The position numbers and the translations under genes were made by a program. Positions 1 to 7,805 of a DNA stretch of 30,238 bases are shown piece by piece; positions within the stretch are counted from its first letter, which is position 1, and every line of letters starts with the position of its first letter. Below the pieces are notes generated by a model. It was not told where the DNA came from. It searched no databases and was given only the letters and a program-made list of their open reading frames with translations. This stretch comes from an uncultured Neomegalonema sp. (GTDB lineage Bacteria > Pseudomonadota > Alphaproteobacteria > Rhodobacterales > Rhodobacteraceae): the NCBI GenBank assembly GCA_937958345.1, contig CALGNW010000031.1, positions 1 to 30,238 on the forward strand. The letters run 5' to 3'.

Positions 1-1
1 C

Positions 2-748
2 GCGATTGGCCGTTTGACGATCAACAGACCGGAACAACGCAATGCACTGACTTTCGCGATGTATGACGAAATCGCGGAAATCTGCCGCACGGTTCCGCAG
101 GACGGCTCGGTAAAGGCGGTGATCCTTCGGGGGGCCGGAGATCGGGCCTTTGCCGCCGGTACGGATATGAGCGAGTTTCGCGGGTTCAGCAAACCGAGCG
201 ACGCCATCGAGTACGAAAAGACAGCCGATGCTGTTTTTACGGCAATCGAGCAATGCCCCGTGCCGACGATCGCAGCGATCACCGGCGCATGTACCGGCGG
301 CGGCGGGGCGATTGCGGCGAGTTGTGATCTGCGGATCTGCGATACGCGGCTGAAATTCGGATTTCCTATCGCCCGCACGCTGGGAAATTGTCTGTCTATC
401 GCCAACCTCGCGCGCCTTTCGGCTTTGATGGGACAGGCGCGGGTTCGGGAGATGATCTTTACCGCGCGTCTGATCGAAGCGCCCGAGGCCGCAGCAATCG
501 GACTGGTGTCCGAAGTGATGGAGGATGCCGATGCCGTGCATGCCCGCGCGACGGAGCTTGCCCTTCAAATCGCCGGACACGCGCCCCTGACCTTGCGGTC
601 AACAAAGGAAGCCCTGCGCCGCCTGCGCGTGAGCGGCGCGGGGGCGGATGACAGTGACCTTGTCACCGCCTGTTATATGAGCGCCGATTTCCGCGAAGGC
701 ATGGAGGCGTTTTTGAGTAAGCGCAAGCCGACATGGACCGGTTCGTAA
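2..748 (+). CDS. Enoyl-CoA hydratase/isomerase family protein, 5' end missing
   Basis: A crotonase-fold protein whose reading frame is open to the left edge, so the true start lies outside the window; the in-frame TTG at 14 is probably internal, because the sequence there already reads as the first crotonase strand (TINRPEQRNAL). Seen: the oxyanion-hole segment AFAAGTDM (residues 45-52 counted from base 14) and the glycine-rich turn GACTGGGG followed by CDLRICD. Both glutamates that act as acid/base in classical enoyl-CoA hydratases (rat Glu144 and Glu164) appear replaced, in GGGGAIAASCD and FPIARTLG. The fold and acyl-CoA binding are therefore well supported but hydration of enoyl-CoA is not; isomerase, hydrolase or decarboxylase activity on an acyl-CoA is equally possible. 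No other fatty-acid gene is in the window to narrow the substrate. Confidence 0.88.
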   Translation, partial: AIGRLTINRPEQRNALTFAMYDEIAEICRTVPQDGSVKAVILRGAGDRAFAAGTDMSEFRGFSKPSDAIEYEKTADAVFTAIEQCPVPTIAAITGACTGGGGAIAASCDLRICDTRLKFGFPIARTLGNCLSIANLARLSALMGQARVREMIFTARLIEAPEAAAIGLVSEVMEDADAVHARATELALQIAGHAPLTLRSTKEALRRLRVSGAGADDSDLVTACYMSADFREGMEAFLSKRKPTWTGS

Positions 749-970
749 GCGTAATGAAGGTATGGCGGCGTCCTGTCGGTCAGATACCGGCACTCGTATT
801 GTTAGCGTCACAACTGAAACAGAGTTCCAAGTTCTGGCCGTCGTTCGTTACTATTCGAGATGTATTTTCTGAATATTGTAATAATGCGTTTCAGGCAGTG
901 AAACAGTTTTTTTAGACTGTACGGAGTAACTTGTACAAATCATTCGGAGACTTAAGCAGGGGATATTATC

Positions 971-1141
971 GTGCAGGTACAAACTGATAGGCATTCAGCG
1001 AGCAATGAAGTCGTGAACCGAATTACTTGCGCTTATTATCTGGAGGAACTGCGAGAAACCTCTGATCAGCTGCGCCGACAGAGCGACAATATCATCGAGC
1101 ATAGCCGCCAGTTGCGCCATTCGCTGTCCCGCACCCGCTGA
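971..1141 (+). CDS. Small protein of 56 residues, unknown function
   Basis: A short frame starting with GTG, too small for a 60-residue cutoff. Three things support it as a gene: a purine-rich ribosome-binding site (GCAGGGGA) about 8 bases before the GTG, a clean TGA stop, and a strong intrinsic terminator starting 18 bases after the stop. The product begins MQVQTDRHSASNEVV and has a charged, heptad-like stretch from about residue 22 to the end (LEELRETSDQLRRQSDNI), likely one amphipathic helix or short coiled coil, and ends in a basic tail (RQLRHSLSRTR). One cysteine, no signal peptide or membrane segment. I do not recognise the family; a small regulatory or structural protein is a guess. 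The 222 bases upstream (749-970) are AT-richer than their surroundings and presumably hold its promoter, but no clear -35/-10 pair was found. Confidence 0.6.
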   Translation: MQVQTDRHSASNEVVNRITCAYYLEELRETSDQLRRQSDNIIEHSRQLRHSLSRTR

Positions 1142-1159
1142 CCCGGTTGTTCCCGCAAT

Positions 1160-1185
1160 AAACCCCGCGAACCGAACGGGGTTTT
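1160..1185 (+). terminator. Intrinsic terminator after the small ORF
   Basis: A perfect 8-base-pair stem, AAACCCCG (1160-1167) with CGGGGTTT (1177-1184), closes a 9-base loop and runs into T residues. It lies 18 bases after the stop of the 56-residue ORF, which is the best evidence that a transcript ends here. Confidence 0.8.
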
Positions 1186-1342
1186 CCGCGGTCCGAGGCG
1201 ATGCCCGAGGGCGTCGCCCGGCGACACTGCGGCACAAGACAAGCGCCTGTTGCGGTGCGCCGGTCGCGCGCCCCGCCGCAAATTCATCTTGCAAATATAT
1301 TTTGTTCGCATTACGTTCACTTCAATTCAATGAAGGAGCGGC

Positions 1343-2038
1343 ATGCAGGACGAAGCGAATATCGGATATCACCACGCGGCGCTGTTGCGCCTTGTCGGGA
1401 CGATGTTTGCCGCGGTCGGGATTATACCCGGCGGTCCGCCGGTCGCGACCATGCCCGGTCACGTCCGCGCCTATGTCCTGCGCATTTTAACCGCCGCCGA
1501 GTCCGCCACGCGCCGGTTGATCATCCTTTATGCGCGCAGGATTGTCGTCAAACTGACAGCCAAACGTGCCGGTCCGCGCGGAAAAATCCCCAAGGGCAGC
1601 GGCACGGCAAAGAATGTTCCGTGCTTTCCGTTGTTCGATCCGCGCAAATATTTTGCCGAATTGGCAAAGTCCCGACGGGGCAAATCCGGTCCGGGACCAC
1701 GGATCAGCGGGTTCGATGACGACAGTTGGACACCCTATGACCCCGCGCAAACAGCAAAAGCAGCCCCCGATCCGACGGCCCTGTGCCGCCGGTTGCAAGC
1801 GTTGATGGGTGCACTGGAAGATATTCAGGCACAGGCAAGGCGTCTGGCGCGTTTGCAGGCGAAACGCAAAGCCGCAGGCGAGCCGATCCGGCGCACCGAG
1901 CCGAGACGACCGGGACCACCCCCCGGTTCACGGGCGCGCAGCACCCATGAAATCGATGATATTCTCAAGGATTGCGACGAATTTGTCCTGCGCGCGGCCA
2001 AGCCGCCCGACCGGAAAGATACCGCCGCGCCCGCCTGA
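1343..2038 (+). CDS. Uncharacterised alphaproteobacterial protein, 231 residues
   Basis: Start ATG at 1343 has an AAGGAG ribosome-binding site 5 bases upstream. The protein opens with a mildly hydrophobic stretch (about 14-36, including VGTMFAAVGIIPGG), then ESATRRLIILYARR (53-66), a short motif FPLFDPRKYF (95-104), an Asp-rich patch FDDDSW (124-129), a helical Ala/Arg/Gln-rich stretch (about 147-176) and a C-terminal acidic helix, HEIDDILKDCDEF (202-214). I recall similar layouts (ESxxRRL, FPLFDPRK, HEIDxIL) in hypothetical proteins of alphaproteobacteria, with no known function; that is memory, not a search. There is no clear signal peptide, though the N-terminal segment might be membrane-associated. 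The basic, proline-rich linker 178-200 looks disordered. Flanked by terminators on both sides, so probably monocistronic. Confidence 0.85.
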   Translation: MQDEANIGYHHAALLRLVGTMFAAVGIIPGGPPVATMPGHVRAYVLRILTAAESATRRLIILYARRIVVKLTAKRAGPRGKIPKGSGTAKNVPCFPLFDPRKYFAELAKSRRGKSGPGPRISGFDDDSWTPYDPAQTAKAAPDPTALCRRLQALMGALEDIQAQARRLARLQAKRKAAGEPIRRTEPRRPGPPPGSRARSTHEIDDILKDCDEFVLRAAKPPDRKDTAAPA

Positions 2039-2085
2039 CCTCCCCCGCTGTCGCGGTTCGGGAGGCGCGGGCCTTTGTCTGTTTA
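2029..2085 (+). terminator. Two-step hairpin terminator after the 231-residue protein
   Basis: Outer stem GCCCGC (2029-2034) pairs with GCGGGC (2067-2072) and inner stem CCTCCC (2039-2044) pairs with GGGAGG (2060-2065), followed by a T-rich stretch (CTTTGTCTGTTT). The outer arm overlaps the last codons of the gene. Confidence 0.6.
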
Positions 2086-2178
2086 ATTTACGCCGCTCAC
2101 GAAGGGTTGAACTATCGTGCTTGTTCAGCGGGTCCAACCGGCACTAACGTCAGCCGCATAATGACAAGGAGGAACCTC

Positions 2179-2787
2179 ATGAAACTGACCGCCCTTATTT
2201 CCGCATCAGCATTTGCCGCGCTTATGTCCGCCCTTCCCGCACAGGCCGAAGTCACAATCGACGCAAATTGCAACGTCAACAAATCGGTTGACGATATCAG
2301 CTATCGCGAAGCGCATGACGTGTACCTGTGCCTCGAAAAAAAGATGTTCGAAGGCTATAACACCGGCCCGAAAAAATGGGTCAACCCGAACCATGTCGGT
2401 CAGTTCCGCACATGGCAGGCGGCCAGCACCCTGCCCGCAAACCCCGGCGTCCATAGCGAGCGGTTCCTGTTCACCTATGTCAATCCGGTCGGCGCAGCGG
2501 CCTATACCCAGTTTGCCGAAGGCGTGAAAATGCCCGTCGGAACGGTTATCGCCAAGGAATCGTTCAGCATCAATTCCAAGGGTAAGTCAAAGCCGGGACC
2601 AGTTTTCTTTATGGAAAAGGTCGCCGCAGGAACCTCGCCTAAAACGGGCGACTGGTTTTACACGATGGTCGCCCCAACCGGCAAACCGCAGGCCGTAAAC
2701 GTCTTTAAAGCCTGCCACGAATGCCACAGCGGATTTGAGGACAGCGATTTCCTCGGATATCCCGACGAAGAAGTTCGCCGCCGCTGA
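2179..2787 (+). CDS. Cytochrome P460 family protein, secreted, c-type haem
   Basis: The frame is open further upstream, but the start is set at the ATG at 2179: a full AAGGAGG ribosome-binding site sits 6 bases before it and it begins a good signal peptide (MKLTALISASAFAALMS, cleavage near AQA-EV, residue 23). The mature protein of about 180 residues matches the cytochrome P460 layout: a beta-rich body with FRTW (76-79), a GTVIAKESF strand (121-129) and a single CxxCH haem-attachment motif near the C terminus (C179, C182, H183). Size and motif position fit the family. Some relatives oxidise hydroxylamine or bind NO; others have no known role, and no nitrogen-metabolism gene is nearby, so the substrate is open. 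The haem would be attached in the periplasm. Probably transcribed alone, with a terminator right after it. Confidence 0.85.
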   Translation: MKLTALISASAFAALMSALPAQAEVTIDANCNVNKSVDDISYREAHDVYLCLEKKMFEGYNTGPKKWVNPNHVGQFRTWQAASTLPANPGVHSERFLFTYVNPVGAAAYTQFAEGVKMPVGTVIAKESFSINSKGKSKPGPVFFMEKVAAGTSPKTGDWFYTMVAPTGKPQAVNVFKACHECHSGFEDSDFLGYPDEEVRRR

Positions 2788-2810
2788 CACCCGCGCCCGA
2801 TAACACGATC

Positions 2811-2844
2811 AAAGCCGTATGCCCCGTTGCATGCGGCTTTTTTT
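2811..2844 (+). terminator. Strong terminator between P460 gene and mscS
   Basis: Stem AAAGCCGTATGC (2811-2822) with GCATGCGGCTTT (2829-2840), twelve pairs with one G-T wobble and a 6-base loop, running into seven T residues (2838-2844). It ends the P460 transcript; the convergent mscS gene stops inside the same T-run, so the stem may also end that transcript, though the T-run on that strand is shorter. Confidence 0.88.
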
Positions 2845-5236
2845 ATCGGTCGTCCATCATCTGCGGGCGGCCCATGATCATGCTCTCCTCGTCGGCAACC
2901 GTCGTCGCACGCTGGGCCGCACCGGCCACCGCCTCGCGCTCGTCCGGTGACAATTCGTCCGCGCGACGGTCGCCAAGGCGGACCGTGACCTCGCGATGGG
3001 CGAACTTGATGCCATTTGCCTCGAATACCTCGCGAATCCGCATATAAACGAGCTTTCGGGTCGTCCACTGATCGCCGGGCCGGGTCATAAACTTGACCCG
3101 AATGATCATCGCGGAGTCTTCCATTTTGTAGACGCCCTGCGATTTCAGCGGCTGAACAAACTTCTCGCCCTCGGTCGGGTGATCCAGAAGTTCGACGCCC
3201 AGCTTTTTGATCAGCTTGCGCACCTTTTCGACGTCGGTATCGTAAGTCACCCGCAGCGGCAGCTTCATCATCACCCAATCACGCGAATAGTTTGTGAGGT
3301 GCTGGATTTCGCCAAAGGGAATTGTATGCAGTGCGCCGAGGTGGTGACGCAGTTGGAACGAGCGGATCGAAATACGCTCGACCGTCCCCTTGACCGCACC
3401 GACGTCGATATACTCGCCGCGCCGGAAGGCATCATCAAAGAGAAAGAACGCGCCGGAGAGAATATCCCGAATCAGCGCCTGAGCACCGAAACCGATGGCG
3501 AGGCCGACAACACCGGCACCGGCAAAGAGGGGCGCCACGTTGATGCCACCCTCCAGCAGAACCAAAAGCAACACCGTCGCGCCGATGACGAACAACAGCA
3601 GGTTCCGGAACAACGGCAGAAGAGTTGCGAGCCGGCTGACGGAACTGACGCCGCCGCCATCGCCGCCGAGTTCTTCCTCCTCGGGCATGTCCCCGAGTTC
3701 TTCCTCCATCTTGGTATCAATCCAGATACGAACCCCCTGATAGGCAATGTATCCGACCAGCAGAATGTCGATGATGTCTTCGACACGATCCAGAAAGCGC
3801 CCCTCGTCGAACAGATGTTCAAGGTCCCAGATCGAGGCAAGCGCATAAACACCGGCCCCGATGGCAAAGATGGTTGCCACCCGGCGGGCGAGGTCTTCGA
3901 AATCGCGCAGGCCATGGATTTGCGAGCGGAATTCCGACCCCTGCAACGCAACCGTCGTCGGGCCTGACGGGCCGCTGTCCTCGTCTCCCGCCTCGCTTTG
4001 GGGATCGCCCTCTAACCCTCTTGAGGTCAGGATGATTGTCTCTTGCGCCTTGCGGTTATCCCGGTCTTCAGCACGGTCATTTGCCCGGGCAATCAGGCGT
4101 GCCTCGACCATTTTGCGCCGGTGCTGGAACAATCTGGCGATAACAAAGGCAACAACGCCATAAGCAACAATCACCGCCAACAGGATCGCATAGGCGCCCA
4201 CGATTGGCGGCTGGCCGATGTCGATGCCGATGACCAGTTTGTAGGACTGATAGGCCCAGGACGACACGATATAAAGGATCACCAACGGTGCCCAGATCAT
4301 CGATCCCGTTCTGGCCATCCACGTCGCCGTCTCCCAAGGCCGGTCGCCCATGAACGATTGGCTGATTGACCGGCGGTTGGCCAACACCATCGCAACATTG
4401 ACAACCATGATCACCAGCGCCGCAATCAATGTGACAAGCTGATAGGGTTCGTCCTCGGTCTTCAGGTCTTCCAGCCAATACGTGAACGCGATCAGGACCA
4501 GCGAGATTGTGACGCTGATCCACAGCCAGTTAAACAGCTTTCGCGCGCAACCGTCGGACAATGTCGGAATGCGATAGTTCGGAAGATAAGGCGAAACGAC
4601 CATGCGCCAGATAATCGCCGAGGCGCGTGCAATCGCAATCGTCGGCACGACCACAAGGACGGTTTTCTGGGTAGCGGGATCGCTAAGGTCCAGGAAAGTG
4701 GCGGTCAGCAGCCCGACAATAACAAGCGAAATCAGAATGCCGATAAGTCCCAACAAGGCCCGTATTGCCAGCACCGGCAGCTTTTCGGCTATACCGAGCG
4801 GTTCGGGAACCTGCAGCCCGACAAACCACGGCCCGACGATACGCCTGCCGTAAATCTGCGTCTCGAGCACATAGGCAATTCCGAAGAACCCGATAAGCCA
4901 CAACGTCACACCGCCAAAATACATGCCGCTGCGCGTGGGACTCATCTCGGCTATTGATGCGCCAAGGTCGGGCAACAGCTTTGGCGTATCCGAAAGAAGC
5001 TTGAGCAGTCCCGTGCGAAATTTTTCCAGATTGAACTGTGTCGCCGACAGCATGCTGATGTCTTTGCCGACGCGCTCGTAATCCTCGGCGCTGAGCGTAT
5101 CATAAAGCCCGACTTCGGCGTTCGGGTCCTGCTGTGTCGCCAACACGCCGTAATCCGATACGGACTGGGCATGACCGACGCAGACGCTTGCAAACAGCAG
5201 CAGCATTGCAGTCACAAACGCTCGCATTATCGACAT
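2843..5236 (-). CDS. Large MscS-family mechanosensitive ion channel
   Basis: A 797-residue inner-membrane channel of the small-conductance mechanosensitive family, expected to release solutes on hypo-osmotic shock. The frame is open upstream, but the ATG at 5236 gives a convincing signal peptide (MSIMRAFVTAMLLLFASVCV, cut near HAQ), so that start is preferred; an ATG at 5227 is possible, and neither has a strong ribosome-binding site. After a short periplasmic segment come about ten hydrophobic helices, then the MscS pore helix at about 565-605 (GAGVVGLAIGFGAQALIRD), followed by the usual beta domain (FRRGEYIDVG) and a cytoplasmic C domain ending in an acidic tail. It is about 2.8 times the length of E. 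coli MscS (286 residues), like the long YbiO/YjeP-type paralogues with extra N-terminal helices. A charged loop with EDRDNRKAQE and GDEDSGPSGP lies roughly mid-protein. Confidence 0.9.
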   Translation of the reverse strand: MSIMRAFVTAMLLLFASVCVGHAQSVSDYGVLATQQDPNAEVGLYDTLSAEDYERVGKDISMLSATQFNLEKFRTGLLKLLSDTPKLLPDLGASIAEMSPTRSGMYFGGVTLWLIGFFGIAYVLETQIYGRRIVGPWFVGLQVPEPLGIAEKLPVLAIRALLGLIGILISLVIVGLLTATFLDLSDPATQKTVLVVVPTIAIARASAIIWRMVVSPYLPNYRIPTLSDGCARKLFNWLWISVTISLVLIAFTYWLEDLKTEDEPYQLVTLIAALVIMVVNVAMVLANRRSISQSFMGDRPWETATWMARTGSMIWAPLVILYIVSSWAYQSYKLVIGIDIGQPPIVGAYAILLAVIVAYGVVAFVIARLFQHRRKMVEARLIARANDRAEDRDNRKAQETIILTSRGLEGDPQSEAGDEDSGPSGPTTVALQGSEFRSQIHGLRDFEDLARRVATIFAIGAGVYALASIWDLEHLFDEGRFLDRVEDIIDILLVGYIAYQGVRIWIDTKMEEELGDMPEEEELGGDGGGVSSVSRLATLLPLFRNLLLFVIGATVLLLVLLEGGINVAPLFAGAGVVGLAIGFGAQALIRDILSGAFFLFDDAFRRGEYIDVGAVKGTVERISIRSFQLRHHLGALHTIPFGEIQHLTNYSRDWVMMKLPLRVTYDTDVEKVRKLIKKLGVELLDHPTEGEKFVQPLKSQGVYKMEDSAMIIRVKFMTRPGDQWTTRKLVYMRIREVFEANGIKFAHREVTVRLGDRRADELSPDEREAVAGAAQRATTVADEESMIMGRPQMMDDR

Positions 5237-5355
5237 CGCGCCAGCATTGGGGCAGACAGGTTTATCAGGCACAGTGTAATGTCCACCAGATTGTTGAGTT
5301 CGCATGATGGATCTCAGCCGCACAGGACGCAAGATCGAAAGGGGTGCTTCACCGA
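5237..5355. promoter_or_regulatory. Divergent promoter region, mscS and glycan cluster
   Basis: These 119 bases separate the divergent mscS gene and the six-gene glycan cluster and must hold promoters for both unless transcription enters from further away. I could not pick out a convincing -35/-10 pair or operator by eye. The GAAAGGGG before the cluster lies 11 bases from the ATG at 5356 and 3 bases from an in-frame GTG at 5344. Confidence 0.4.
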
Positions 5356-6582
5356 ATGCTGACGAACACCCCAAAGGCGGACAGGTCCGAAAACACCGTT
5401 GCGCCGCGTATTCTTTTCTACAGCCACGACACATTCGGCCTCGGTCATATCCGGCGCACCCGCGCGATTGCGATGGCGCTGGCAAAGGCAAATCCGGGAG
5501 CGAGTATCCTGATTGTCACCGGGTCGCCTATCGTCGGACGGTTCGATTTCCCCGACGGCGTTGACTTTGTTCGCATTCCCGGCGTGGTGAAGCTGTCGAG
5601 CGGGGATTACGTTACCCACAATATGAACCTGGAAATCGCGCATACCGTTAAACTGCGCCGTGCAATTATCCGCCAAACGGCGCGGGTCTTCGATCCGGAC
5701 CTTGTGATTGTCGATAAGGAACCAACCGGATTTCGCGGCGAGATGCTGCATACCCTTAAAAAAATGCGTGAGCGCGGGGCCAAGATCGTCCTCGGTGTGC
5801 GTGATGTGCTGGACGAACCCGAAGCTCTGGCCCGCGAATGGAAGCGCAAAAAGGCAATCGAAGCGGTCGAAACCTTTTATGACGAGCTTTGGGTCTATGG
5901 CTTGAAAGACATATACGAGCCTTTGCAAGGCCTGGCACTGTCTAAGGCCGCGCTGTCAAAAGTGCGGTACACGGGATACCTCAGACGGGAACCGGCAGAC
6001 TGGCCCGATCCGTCAATACCGCGCGACAGGCCCGATGATTTCGTCCTGATTACGCCGGGCGGCGGCGGCGACGGAGATATGCTGATCGACTGGACTCTGT
6101 CGGCCTATGAAGCCGACCCGTCCCTGTCGGTTCCGGCAGTGATGATTTTCGGACCTTTTATGAAGCCGGAAAGCCGACGGTCATTCGAGCGCCGCGCTCA
6201 CAGATTTCGCACCATCGAGACACTGTCTTTTGATTCGCGGATCGAGCGCCTGATGATCGAGGCCAGCGGCGTTATCGCGATGGGCGGTTACAATACGTTT
6301 TGCGAGGTTCTGTCATTTGACAAACCCGCCGCAATCGCCCCCCGCGTTACGCCACGGCTGGAACAGTTCATCCGCGCCGAGGCAGCCGAGAAATTCGGCC
6401 TCGTCCACATGCTGCCGCCTGTTGACAATGGCACTGTGCCCGACCCCAAGGTAATGGGCGACGCCATTCGGGCGTTGACCACGCAAGCCCCGCCAAGCAA
6501 GGCCAATATTTCAGGGTTGCTGGACGGATTGGACCGCGTGGTCGCGCTCGCCGCTGCCGCATTGGCGGAGCCGCGCAGGTGA
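5356..6582 (+). CDS. MurG-like (COG4671-type) glycosyltransferase, first copy
   Basis: A GT-B fold glycosyltransferase of the group often labelled predicted glycosyl transferase, COG4671, related to MurG. Near the N terminus it has YSHDTFGLGHIRRT, whose GLGH turn (28-31) corresponds to the GxGGH acceptor loop of MurG. The C-terminal nucleotide-sugar half has the hinge strand VRYTGYLRR, the glycine-rich ITPGGGGDGD and the donor-site segment MGGYNTFCEVLSF. Donor and acceptor cannot be read from sequence. Start: ATG at 5356 is chosen over GTG at 5344 by spacing; both are possible. First gene of a six-gene unit, it ends in a 4-base overlap with the next. No membrane segment, so it works in the cytoplasm or on the inner face of the membrane. 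A paralogue lies four genes downstream at 9399. Confidence 0.85.
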   Translation: MLTNTPKADRSENTVAPRILFYSHDTFGLGHIRRTRAIAMALAKANPGASILIVTGSPIVGRFDFPDGVDFVRIPGVVKLSSGDYVTHNMNLEIAHTVKLRRAIIRQTARVFDPDLVIVDKEPTGFRGEMLHTLKKMRERGAKIVLGVRDVLDEPEALAREWKRKKAIEAVETFYDELWVYGLKDIYEPLQGLALSKAALSKVRYTGYLRREPADWPDPSIPRDRPDDFVLITPGGGGDGDMLIDWTLSAYEADPSLSVPAVMIFGPFMKPESRRSFERRAHRFRTIETLSFDSRIERLMIEASGVIAMGGYNTFCEVLSFDKPAAIAPRVTPRLEQFIRAEAAEKFGLVHMLPPVDNGTVPDPKVMGDAIRALTTQAPPSKANISGLLDGLDRVVALAAAALAEPRR

Positions 6583-7805
6583 GCCGATCTCGTGTTGCGA
6601 TTGTGATGAAGGGCTACCCTCGGCTGTCCGAGACGTTTATCGCGCAGGAACTGTACGGGCTGGAGGCGAAAGGCATTGCCTTTGATATCTGGTCTCTGCG
6701 CCATCCGACAGACGGTCAGGAGCACCCGATCCACGGCAAAATTTCTGCACGCAGGCGCTATCTGCCCGAATACCTGCGACATGAACCGTGGCGCGTTATC
6801 AAAGGAGTCGCCTCGCAAATCTGGAGGCCCCGCTTCTGGCGTGCAGCGAGCGTCTGGATGCGCGATCTCGCCCGCGCCCGGGACTTAAACCGCATTCGGC
6901 GCTTTGGCCAAGCCGCTGTGTTCGCGCGCGAATTGCCCGCTGAAACCGAATTTCTTTACGCACATTTCCTGCACACACCTGCATCGGTGACGCGGTACGC
7001 GGCGATGATGCGCGGTATCCCGTGGGGGTTCTCCGCCCACGCAAAGGATATCTGGACGACGAGCGTCTGGGAAAAACGGGAGAAGATCGCGGATTGTGCC
7101 TTTGGTGTGACCTGCACCCGTTACGGCGCGCAAACGCTTCAGGATTTGGCCGACGATCCTGAAAAGGTTTCACTGGTCTATCACGGGCTGGATTTGTCGT
7201 CTTTGCCGGCGCCTCCTGCGCGTCCGGTCGCCGCGCCGAATGCGCCGCTGCATATTTTATCCGTGGGTCGGTTGGTCGAGAAAAAGGGATATGATCTGCT
7301 GTTGACGGCGCTTGCCGGACTGCCCGCGGGCACGGCTTGGCACTTCACGCATATCGGCGGCGGCGAGTTGAAGCACGCGATGCAGGCCATGGCCGCCGAA
7401 CTTGATATCACCGACCGGATCACCTGGCGCGGAGCACAGGACCGTGAAGGGGTTTTCGCCGCAATGCGGGAGGCCGACTTGTTCGTTCTGCCCAGCCGCA
7501 TAACGGCATCGGGTGATCGCGACGGCCTGCCCAATGTATTGATGGAGGCGGCGAGCCAGAACCTGCCGGTTCTTTCAACCGCCGTTTCTGCGATACCCGA
7601 GTTTGTCGAGGATGGTGTGTCGGGCACTTTGGTCCCGCCTGACGATGCCGATGCGCTGCGGAACGCGCTTGTTGCCTTGGCCTCGGACCCCGAAAAACGT
7701 GGCTCTCATGCGGAGCATCTGCGGGCGCGACTGGTAACGGATTTTGGAGCGCAACGCGGAATTGATGCTGTTGCCGAGCGAATCCGCGCGCATCTGCGCC
7801 CATGA
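6579..7805 (+). CDS. GT4-family glycosyltransferase
   Basis: A 408-residue GT-B enzyme of family GT4. The N-terminal half has VAIVMKGYPRLSETFI, typical of GT4 proteins that take a lipid-linked or oligosaccharide acceptor, plus YAHFLHTPAS and HAKDIW. The C-terminal half has the donor site: ILSVGRLVEKKGYDLL, then GDRDGLPNVLMEA, which is the E-x7-E motif with aspartate at the first position, as is common in this subgroup (AmsK/WcaL-like proteins of exopolysaccharide clusters). Starts with GTG inside the stop of the previous gene (GTGA overlap), so translation is probably coupled. Retaining transfer from a nucleotide sugar is expected; the sugar is unknown. No signal or membrane helix. Confidence 0.9.
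   Translation: MSRSRVAIVMKGYPRLSETFIAQELYGLEAKGIAFDIWSLRHPTDGQEHPIHGKISARRRYLPEYLRHEPWRVIKGVASQIWRPRFWRAASVWMRDLARARDLNRIRRFGQAAVFARELPAETEFLYAHFLHTPASVTRYAAMMRGIPWGFSAHAKDIWTTSVWEKREKIADCAFGVTCTRYGAQTLQDLADDPEKVSLVYHGLDLSSLPAPPARPVAAPNAPLHILSVGRLVEKKGYDLLLTALAGLPAGTAWHFTHIGGGELKHAMQAMAAELDITDRITWRGAQDREGVFAAMREADLFVLPSRITASGDRDGLPNVLMEAASQNLPVLSTAVSAIPEFVEDGVSGTLVPPDDADALRNALVALASDPEKRGSHAEHLRARLVTDFGAQRGIDAVAERIRAHLRP

Noticed and set aside
733..915. 60-residue frame after the crotonase gene
   Set aside because: Begins inside the crotonase gene, no ribosome-binding site, runs into AT-rich noncoding-like sequence.
2996..3967. 323-residue open frame on the + strand
   Set aside because: Lies wholly antisense to the well-supported MscS channel gene; composition is that of a shadow frame and no family motif is visible.
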